A stretch of DNA of 12,570 nucleotides from an uncultured Verrucomicrobiales bacterium (lineage in GTDB: Bacteria; Verrucomicrobiota; Verrucomicrobiia; Verrucomicrobiales; Akkermansiaceae). The stretch's first letter is position 1; each line of letters starts with the position of its first letter. Location: NCBI GenBank assembly GCA_937969125.1, contig CALBVA010000187.1:1-12570 (forward strand). Reading direction: 5' to 3'. This document shows positions 7,147-12,570 of this stretch, in pieces. Both the position numbers and the translations under genes were made by a program. The notes below the pieces were generated by a model. It made no database searches. It was not told the origin of the DNA and saw only the letters and a list, made by a program, of their open reading frames with translations.

Positions 7147-8484
7147 ATGGCGAAAAAAATCACCATTCTCGGCGGTGGTCCCTGCGGACTTTATGCTGCC
7201 CACCGCGCCCTCGAACTCGGCGCAGAGGTCGTCCTTCATGAAAAGGCCAACCAATTCGGCGGGCTCGCGGGCGGTCACCAACGCGGAGAAAATTGGTATG
7301 ATCTCGGCGTGCACATGCTTCACGCCTTCGATGAAGAGATTTTTCGCACTTGCGCTGACGCCATGTCGGAGGAGCGCATCGAGGTCCCTTTGAAAGCCCA
7401 CATCCGCTGGGGTGATAAGCTCTACCATTACCCGCTGCGAGGTCGCGATATCCTCGCCGGAATTCCCCCCTTTACCCTCGCTCGTTGCCTCACCGGGCTG
7501 CTCATCGCGGAATTTCAAAGCCGCTTCAGTGGTCGTGATGAAGGAGACGATGCCGAGTCAGCCCTCATCGAACTCTACGGCTCGCCGCTCTATGAATTCT
7601 TCTTTGAGGACTTCACCCACCGCTACTGGGGAATCCATCCACGCGATCTCTCGGCCGAGTTCGTCCGCCGAAAGATGCCACGTCTCTCCGCCGTCGATGT
7701 CTTCAAGAATCTCCTCGAAAAGCTGAAACTCACCAAAGCCCGCGATGCCACTGAGGGTGCTTTGCGATTCGAAACCCTGCACTACTCGCAGACCGGCACT
7801 GAGACCCTCCCGCGCTCTCTCGCCGCCTCACTCATCAATCGCGGAGCGGACCTACGGCTCAATTCTCTCGTCGAAAAAATCGATCCCCGCGAGGGCCTCA
7901 TCATCTCTACCATCCCGCTCCCGCATCTCATCCAGGCCATTGATGCTCCTGTGGACATCCAGGCCACCGCCGCGAAACTCCGCTTCAAGCCTATGGTCGT
8001 TTACGCCCTCCTCGTAAGGAAGGAGAAGTGCATGGATGCCCTCTACACCTACTACCGCGACCGCATCTTCCACCGTGTCGGCGAACCGAAGAATGCCGGG
8101 CTCAAGGTCACTCCAACCGAAAGTACGACACTCATCGTAGAAACCACCTGTGAGATCGGCGACCGAAAGTGGACCGGCGAGGCTCTTCCGGAAATCATTC
8201 GAGACCTCGAAGCCGAAGGTATCTGCACCGCCTCTGACATTCAGGAACACCACCTCCTCCACTCCGAACAAGCCTACCCGATTTTTAACCGAGGCTTTGA
8301 AGAGAACCTCAAAGTGGTCACCGACTATCTCGCTGGATTCCCAAATCTCCGCACCACCGGTCGCCAAGGTGCCTTTACCTACCCAAACATGCACAGCGCC
8401 ATGCGCATGGGCGCGATTGCTGCGGAGGAACTTCTCGTGGCGGCAGATTCCATCCGCTCTACTAATGCAGAATCCCCGAAGTAG
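7147..8484 (+). CDS. FAD-dependent amine oxidase / UDP-galactopyranose mutase-like flavoprotein
   Basis: A 445-residue flavoprotein. The N-terminus has a dinucleotide-binding motif ILGGGPCGLYAA (7-18) with the ribose-binding acid in HEK (31-33), then the FGGLAGG loop (38-44) typical of protoporphyrinogen oxidase/amine oxidase-type enzymes. WYDLGVHMLHAFDEE (50-64) resembles the segment that follows it in UDP-galactopyranose mutase and related enzymes. The C-terminal FAD-contacting region is GRQGAFTYPNMHSAMRMG (405-422), close to the GRxGxxxYxNM type. No signal peptide is seen, so it is probably cytosolic, possibly membrane-associated through the hydrophobic middle. The ATG comes 1 bp after the preceding stop codon, suggesting translational coupling with the SAF oxidoreductase. 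Relatives occur in polysaccharide and isoprenoid pathways, so the substrate is open: a nucleotide sugar, a polyprenyl compound or an amine are all possible. Confidence 0.88.
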   Translation: MAKKITILGGGPCGLYAAHRALELGAEVVLHEKANQFGGLAGGHQRGENWYDLGVHMLHAFDEEIFRTCADAMSEERIEVPLKAHIRWGDKLYHYPLRGRDILAGIPPFTLARCLTGLLIAEFQSRFSGRDEGDDAESALIELYGSPLYEFFFEDFTHRYWGIHPRDLSAEFVRRKMPRLSAVDVFKNLLEKLKLTKARDATEGALRFETLHYSQTGTETLPRSLAASLINRGADLRLNSLVEKIDPREGLIISTIPLPHLIQAIDAPVDIQATAAKLRFKPMVVYALLVRKEKCMDALYTYYRDRIFHRVGEPKNAGLKVTPTESTTLIVETTCEIGDRKWTGEALPEIIRDLEAEGICTASDIQEHHLLHSEQAYPIFNRGFEENLKVVTDYLAGFPNLRTTGRQGAFTYPNMHSAMRMGAIAAEELLVAADSIRSTNAESPK

Positions 8485-8488
8485 GGAA

Positions 8489-8515
8489 TGGCATGGCGCT
8501 TGGAAAGCGCCGCCA
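8489..8515. terminator. Hairpin at convergent gene junction, possible bidirectional terminator
   Basis: A perfect 7-bp stem (GGCGCTT at 8495-8501 with AAGCGCC at 8505-8511, loop GGA) can be extended outward by TGGC at 8489-8492 pairing with GCCA at 8512-8515 across a 2-base bulge. It fills nearly all of the 31-bp gap between the convergent flavoprotein and opcA genes, where a shared terminator is expected. No T-run follows on either strand, so it is not a textbook intrinsic terminator; it could instead be a REP-like palindromic repeat. Confidence 0.45.
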
Positions 8516-9568
8516 CTACAGCAGCTCCAAAAACTGCGGCAGCACCGCCAGGAAGAGCGAGTTCTTCCCGCCCCGTGAGAGCTGGCTCGCTACCAATTCC
8601 GCTGGTTCATCCGAATCCGCTGGGCCACTGAAATCGATGCAGTGACCATCCGTGCAGAGCGCGTGACAGAGGTGGGTATTGCCCTTCTGACGCATTACCT
8701 TCACCTCGCAGTTCGGACCGGCGAGCGAAAGAAGCGAGAGCGGCGCTCCTTCTTCATCCCACTCAATGACTGCCTCGATCGCCTGCCCATCCTTCGACTT
8801 CAGCGAGAAGCGGTCCTCATTTTTCTCAATAAGTTCCCATCCCGATTGTTCGATCACCCAGGCCAGCAGGAGCAGGGCGGAGGTCCGCTGATCCGGATGC
8901 GCCTTTAGTGTGACCGTCTCGATTTTAGAAAACCCTTTTTGCGCCACCGGGTCATCAAAGAGCCCCGCAATAGCGAGGCGATAGTGATAGCTCCGCGTCC
9001 ACGCGAGATCCTGGGTCACCATCTTGGTCCCGGCCTGCTCACGCGCTTCCGTGATTTTGGCAAAGCTGGCCTTCGGGTCCGCCCAGGTCGTGCTGTCGAA
9101 AATCAATCGGTCCAGCACGCGGAAGAGGCGTTCTTCAAAGAGATCCGTGAGCTCGTTCTGCCACCAAAAGACGAGCGGAAGGTCGCTGTTGAGATTGGCA
9201 AAGACGGTATTGCGAAGACGGCCGAGCGACTTGCCCTTGAGCAAGAATGACACCTGTTCGGAGCAGATCGATTTTTTGCCATGAGCGAGATGACAGTGCG
9301 CGGTGATCCAGGCCTCTACCGATGATTCCGGCGCTCCGCGATCCATCCCGATGAGCAGAGCCCGACAGGCGTGCTCCTTCGTGAGAGCTTGGATCATCTC
9401 CGAGTTCGCCACTAATTGGTCTGCCTCCTCGGTATAAATCAGGAAGTTCATCAGGGAGGCATTGGTGCTGGCCTCATTCCCTTCCCAGAGCTTCTTCAGC
9501 TCCTTGCTGATCGAGCCGACGCTGACCGGCTGCCCGAGTCCTTTCGTGGAGATTTCACTGCTCATCAT
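8516..9568 (-). CDS. opcA: OpcA, glucose-6-phosphate dehydrogenase assembly/activator protein
   Basis: A 350-residue protein. Recognisable OpcA blocks are the ACRALLIGMDRG region (67-78), the CSEQV segment (102-106), the LPLVFWWQNEL motif (130-140), RVLDRLIFDSTTW (150-162) and DLAWTRSYHYRLAIAGLFDD (187-206). In cyanobacteria and actinobacteria OpcA binds G6PDH and promotes its assembly into the active oligomer, in cyanobacteria with redox control. The gene starts 9 bp after the zwf stop codon, so the two are almost certainly co-transcribed. Two ATGs stand in tandem at 9568 and 9565. An AGGAG-like sequence lies within the end of zwf but is about 16 bases away, farther than usual. Symbol and role rest on both the motifs and the zwf linkage. 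Activity of OpcA in this lineage is inferred by homology. Confidence 0.9.
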   Translation of the reverse strand: MMSSEISTKGLGQPVSVGSISKELKKLWEGNEASTNASLMNFLIYTEEADQLVANSEMIQALTKEHACRALLIGMDRGAPESSVEAWITAHCHLAHGKKSICSEQVSFLLKGKSLGRLRNTVFANLNSDLPLVFWWQNELTDLFEERLFRVLDRLIFDSTTWADPKASFAKITEAREQAGTKMVTQDLAWTRSYHYRLAIAGLFDDPVAQKGFSKIETVTLKAHPDQRTSALLLLAWVIEQSGWELIEKNEDRFSLKSKDGQAIEAVIEWDEEGAPLSLLSLAGPNCEVKVMRQKGNTHLCHALCTDGHCIDFSGPADSDEPAELVASQLSRGGKNSLFLAVLPQFLELL

Positions 9569-9577
9569 TCGATCAAA

Positions 9578-11110
9578 TTAAAGTCTCCTCCAGGTGCGGC
9601 CTTCTTCGGACAGCAGTTCGTCCGCCTCACGCGGTCCCCACGATCCGGCAGGGAATTCCGCCATTGGGGGTTTTTTGTCACTCTCATGCCAAGCTTTCTC
9701 GATGTGATCGATAAACTTCCACGCCTCCTCCACCTCGTCACGCCGCGCGAAGAGAGTGGCATCGCCAGCCATCGCATCTAGGAGCAACCGTTCGTAAGCC
9801 TCCGGACTACTCTTGCCGAAGCTGGTGGCGTAGTGGAAGTCCATCTTCACCGCCTCCATCCGCAACGTCGTGCCGGGGAGCTTCGAGTTCATGCGGAGGG
9901 AGATTCCCTCGTCCGGCTGGATGCGGATCACCAAGACATTGCCATCCGGCACTCCTCCCGGGGTGGCATTGAAAAGCACACTCGGGGTAGCCTTGAAGTG
10001 AATGGAAATCTCGGTCGCCTTCTTCGGCAGCCGCTTGCCCACACGCACATAGAAGGGCACGCCGGACCAGCGCCAGGTATCAATCATGCAGCGCACCGCG
10101 ACATAGGCCTCGGTTTCAGACTCGGGATTCACCCGGTCCTCTTCGCGGTATCCCGGCACTTCCTGCCCATCAATATTCCCGGAAGTGTATTGAGCTCGCA
10201 CCACGTTTTGTTCTACCAGCTCGGGGGTGTCCCACTGCCGTAGCGAGCGGATCACCTTCACCTTCTCATCCCGCACGCCGTCGGCGGTAAGATCGGTGGG
10301 CGGCTCCATCGCCACCAGACTGAGAAGCTGGAGGAGGTGGTTTTGTACCATATCCCGCAGCGCACCGGCCTTATCATAATAACCGCCGCGTCCGCCTTCC
10401 ATTCCCAGATGCTCCGCACAGGTGATCTGCACGTGGTCAATGTGTTCCTTATTCCACATCGGTTCGAAAATGGCGTTCGCGAACCTCAGCACCATGATGT
10501 TTTGCGCGGTCTCCTTACCCAGGTAGTGATCGATACGGTAGGTGTCCTTTTCCTCGAAGGTCCCATTGACCACCCCATTCAGATGTTGCGCCGTCGCCAA
10601 AGTGGTGCCGAAGGGCTTTTCCACGATTACGCGTGACCAGCAACCTTCGCGCTCCTGGCTGAGGCCAGCCTTTTTTAGGTTGATGAGGATGTCATCGAAA
10701 AACTCCGGAGCACTCGCGATGTAAAAGAGTCGGTTCCCCTTGCCACCGCGCTCCTCATCGATCTCATTCAGTCGTTTCGCCAGGCTGGCGTAGCCATCCT
10801 CATCCTGGAATTCGCTTTGATGGTAGCTGACATTCGCCGCGATATTTTCCCAGGTTTCCGGATCGTGTCCCGTGCGTGAGACCTTCTGATTCAGCTTCTC
10901 CAGCCCCTCACGGAAGAATTCATCCGTCCAATCGCGTCGCGCAAATCCCACAATTTTCACCCCCACGGGTAGTTCGCCATCAACAGCGAGATTATAAAGG
11001 GCCGGGATCAGCTTGCGGTGGGTAAGGTCGCCGGTGGCGCCGAAGATGACAACTGTGCACGCCTCCGGCCGGTTGCGTGATACGAGGTCTTCGCGAAATG
11101 GATTGCTCAC
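9578..11110 (-). CDS. zwf: Glucose-6-phosphate 1-dehydrogenase
   Basis: Oxidises glucose 6-phosphate to 6-phosphogluconolactone with NAD(P)+, the first step of the oxidative pentose phosphate pathway, in the cytosol. From GTG 11110 it has 510 residues, near the usual family length. The NADP-binding motif FGATGDLTHRK is at 23-33, VIVEKPFG at 161-168, and the signature RIDHYLGKE at 192-200 contains the substrate-binding and catalytic histidine region. The C-terminal half (VRVGKRLPKK, later IRIQPDEGISLRMNSK) is typical of the family. An in-frame ATG at 11155 would add 15 residues, but it has no Shine-Dalgarno sequence, whereas the GTG has AGAAGG four bases upstream, so the GTG is preferred. opcA follows after 9 bp. 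A dikinase-like gene ends about 110 bp upstream on the same strand, so read-through is possible. Confidence 0.96.
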   Translation of the reverse strand: MSNPFREDLVSRNRPEACTVVIFGATGDLTHRKLIPALYNLAVDGELPVGVKIVGFARRDWTDEFFREGLEKLNQKVSRTGHDPETWENIAANVSYHQSEFQDEDGYASLAKRLNEIDEERGGKGNRLFYIASAPEFFDDILINLKKAGLSQEREGCWSRVIVEKPFGTTLATAQHLNGVVNGTFEEKDTYRIDHYLGKETAQNIMVLRFANAIFEPMWNKEHIDHVQITCAEHLGMEGGRGGYYDKAGALRDMVQNHLLQLLSLVAMEPPTDLTADGVRDEKVKVIRSLRQWDTPELVEQNVVRAQYTSGNIDGQEVPGYREEDRVNPESETEAYVAVRCMIDTWRWSGVPFYVRVGKRLPKKATEISIHFKATPSVLFNATPGGVPDGNVLVIRIQPDEGISLRMNSKLPGTTLRMEAVKMDFHYATSFGKSSPEAYERLLLDAMAGDATLFARRDEVEEAWKFIDHIEKAWHESDKKPPMAEFPAGSWGPREADELLSEEGRTWRRL

Positions 11111-11114
11111 CCCG

Positions 11115-11120
11115 CCTTCT
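11115..11120 (-). promoter_or_regulatory. Ribosome binding site supporting the GTG start of zwf
   Basis: On the minus strand AGAAGG lies four bases before the GTG at 11110. It is the only reasonably placed Shine-Dalgarno-like sequence in the window, and it favours this GTG over the upstream ATG at 11155. Confidence 0.5.
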
Positions 11121-11219
11121 ATACCGGAAGAGGCGAATCGCAATCCTCGAGGCATGAATTCAGTTCATGAGATTCTCCGATTGCGGAGGAGCTGGGACGA
11201 TGAGAGCGATCCGATCGGG

Positions 11220-12570
11220 TCAATTGACGTAAGGACGAGCCTGTTTAATCGAAAGCACGCCGGACTCGGTGATCTTGAACTCAATCTCCATCGCGAAGTC
11301 GGGGTCAGAGCTTCCATAAATTGATTTGAAGGCGGAATTGAGCAGCCTCATTTTATCGACAAGATCGAGAACCTGATCTCGCGTGAGCACCGTTTCGCCA
11401 TCTGCTAGGCGGTTGGAGAAGCGGATGTATTGGATCTCATATCGCTCAGCTCCCAAAAGGTCGGCGACGAGGAATTCTTCCGGGATGGAGTTAGCCTCAG
11501 GATTCGTGACAAGATCTTCTCCGACCTGGACATTGAAATAATAGCCCTCCCAACGAGGGTCGAAGATGTTTCGGGCGACCGCCACGCCATTCGCCTGCTC
11601 ATTCTTCTCATTTGGGTGGACCAGGATGCCCATGGCGGATTGAAGGTGATCGATGCGGTAAAACTCACGCTCCTCATAGGCCCGGTAATTCCACAGGCTG
11701 GCCCAGACCTGACGCACGCTTTTGCCAATGAAACCTTCATCAGCCTTATGGGTGTAGGAATCATAAAGGCCCGCTCCGTTGAAGGTCACCGAATCCTCCG
11801 CATTCGCACTGGAGCGCAGGCGAGGAGTGACATCATCAGGGAAGGATTCCTGCAGAGTGGTCAGAGTGGTGATCATCCACTCGGGAAAGGTGCTCTCTTT
11901 TTTCATCCGTGTCCGAAAGGCCTTGAGCCGCGCTTCCCGGATCGCGGGATTTGTTTGGAAAACGGAGTCCTCGATCATGGTGCGAGCCTCTTCGTAGAAG
12001 CCATTGTGCTTCATAAATTCGTCGTAGAAGTAGAAAGGAATGGCGAAGCCGTCCGGAGCATTATCTGGGAACAAACGATGGAGTGTGGCCACGTTGGTCG
12101 CCTTTCCTCCGAAGGCGTCACTCCCTAAAGTGGGGACTGCCGAAAGGGGCTCGATTGTCTGCTGTAAGAGATTACGCGGAGGAAAGCTCACCGTGGTCGG
12201 GCGAATACTCTCAAAGAACTGATCGACCTCCGCCTGCGTCGCAGCGCGAATCTCGAATCCCTCCGGGCTGACCCTGTAGAAAACATTCTGTCCCAAGAAA
12301 GGCTCGATGTCCGGGTGGGTGCTGGCATTGGCGATAAAGGCATTCGGAGTATTGTTTTGCTGAGCCTTCAGATTGACATGGGAGAGAGGCGTCTGCGGGA
12401 CCTCCGTGATGATCCCCGAAACCTTGGTGAGGTCATTGGGGAGAGTTTGGAAGATCACGATGTCACGCGCCGAGAGGGTTCCACCACCCGTCGCGAGTTT
12501 CAGTCGGCCATAGGCCTCGCGCTGGTGCATGGGCTGATATTCGATATTGCCAAAGAGCTTCTCGGTCTCG
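11220..12570 (-). CDS. PEP/pyruvate-binding (dikinase-like) protein with phosphohistidine-type and ATP-grasp domains (C-terminal part)
   Basis: The frame is open to the right edge, so the true start is outside the window; 449 residues are visible. Near the visible N-terminus (about residues 35-80) is a segment resembling the swivelling phosphohistidine domain, with EVPQTPLSHVNLKAQ and its candidate phosphorylated histidine at about residue 64. A PPDK_N-type ATP-grasp domain follows: FGGKATNVATL (about 153-163), RLRSSANAEDSVTFNGAG (about 250-267), the VWASLWNYRAYEERE region (about 288-302) and the final IKQARPY (about 441-447). The protein ends there, without the PEP-binding barrel of PEP synthase or pyruvate phosphate dikinase. 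Histidine domain before ATP-grasp is the order of glucan water dikinases, which phosphorylate polysaccharides with the beta-phosphate of ATP. The SHV motif also resembles theirs. PEP synthase has the opposite order. The substrate is unknown, and the unseen N-terminal part would be informative. zwf follows about 110 bp downstream on the same strand. Confidence 0.88.
   Translation of the reverse strand, partial: ETEKLFGNIEYQPMHQREAYGRLKLATGGGTLSARDIVIFQTLPNDLTKVSGIITEVPQTPLSHVNLKAQQNNTPNAFIANASTHPDIEPFLGQNVFYRVSPEGFEIRAATQAEVDQFFESIRPTTVSFPPRNLLQQTIEPLSAVPTLGSDAFGGKATNVATLHRLFPDNAPDGFAIPFYFYDEFMKHNGFYEEARTMIEDSVFQTNPAIREARLKAFRTRMKKESTFPEWMITTLTTLQESFPDDVTPRLRSSANAEDSVTFNGAGLYDSYTHKADEGFIGKSVRQVWASLWNYRAYEEREFYRIDHLQSAMGILVHPNEKNEQANGVAVARNIFDPRWEGYYFNVQVGEDLVTNPEANSIPEEFLVADLLGAERYEIQYIRFSNRLADGETVLTRDQVLDLVDKMRLLNSAFKSIYGSSDPDFAMEIEFKITESGVLSIKQARPYVN

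Noticed and set aside
7852..8394. Minus-strand frame of 180 codons within the flavoprotein gene
   Set aside because: No motifs; the sense frame carries the conserved C-terminal FAD-binding segment here.
11111..11155. ATG start at 11155 for zwf
   Set aside because: No Shine-Dalgarno sequence and a 15-residue extension not needed by the family; GTG 11110 has AGAAGG four bases upstream.
11153..11169. Inverted repeat CATGAA-TTCAG-TTCATG upstream of zwf
   Set aside because: Short arms and no associated promoter elements; noted as a possible operator but indistinguishable from chance.
11175..11188. Small hairpin CTCCG-ATTG-CGGAG downstream of the dikinase-like gene as a terminator
   Set aside because: Only a 5-bp stem and no T-run on the minus strand; too weak to call, although its position 31 bp after the stop codon would fit.

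Overview
The window looks like a chromosomal segment of a Verrucomicrobiota bacterium, with Planctomycetota as the less likely alternative. The main clue is the adjacent pair of a DUF1552 protein and a multidomain DUF1587/1595/1592/1588/1585 cytochrome c-like protein, which is typical of that superphylum. Near absence of Shine-Dalgarno sequences and use of GTG starts fit as well. Nothing seen indicates a phage, insertion sequence, CRISPR array or RNA gene, so this is compact metabolic DNA with short intergenic gaps.

Layout. (1) Positions 1-2575, minus strand: a two-gene unit for exported proteins. The c-type cytochrome-like protein comes first in transcription and is followed 17 bp later by a Tat-signal DUF1552 protein cut by the left edge. 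(2) Positions 2576-2665: a 90-bp divergent intergenic region with three short inverted repeats, two of them sharing half-sites and centred 21 bp apart. (3) Positions 2666-8484, plus strand: an unrecognised zinc-ribbon multi-spanning membrane protein. It is followed by a tight cluster of a glutamine-dependent asparagine synthase-like amidotransferase, a COG4091-type NAD(P) oxidoreductase with a C-terminal SAF domain, and an FAD-dependent amine oxidase/UDP-galactopyranose mutase-like flavoprotein (gaps of 37, 15 and 1 bp). (4) Positions 8485-8515: a convergent junction almost filled by a hairpin. (5) Positions 8516-12570, minus strand: a phosphohistidine/ATP-grasp dikinase-like protein cut by the right edge, then zwf (glucose-6-phosphate dehydrogenase) and opcA (its assembly/activator protein).

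How the genes may work together. zwf-opcA is a clear oxidative pentose phosphate entry module. The upstream dikinase-like gene has a phosphohistidine-type segment ahead of the ATP-grasp domain and no C-terminal PEP barrel. That order recalls glucan water dikinases more than PEP synthase, so a carbohydrate or central-carbon role is plausible but unproven. The amidotransferase/SAF-oxidoreductase/flavoprotein trio is the best candidate here for an undescribed pathway. Spacing suggests co-transcription, and the family mix suggests making or modifying a small molecule or sugar, but the substrate cannot be read from the sequence.
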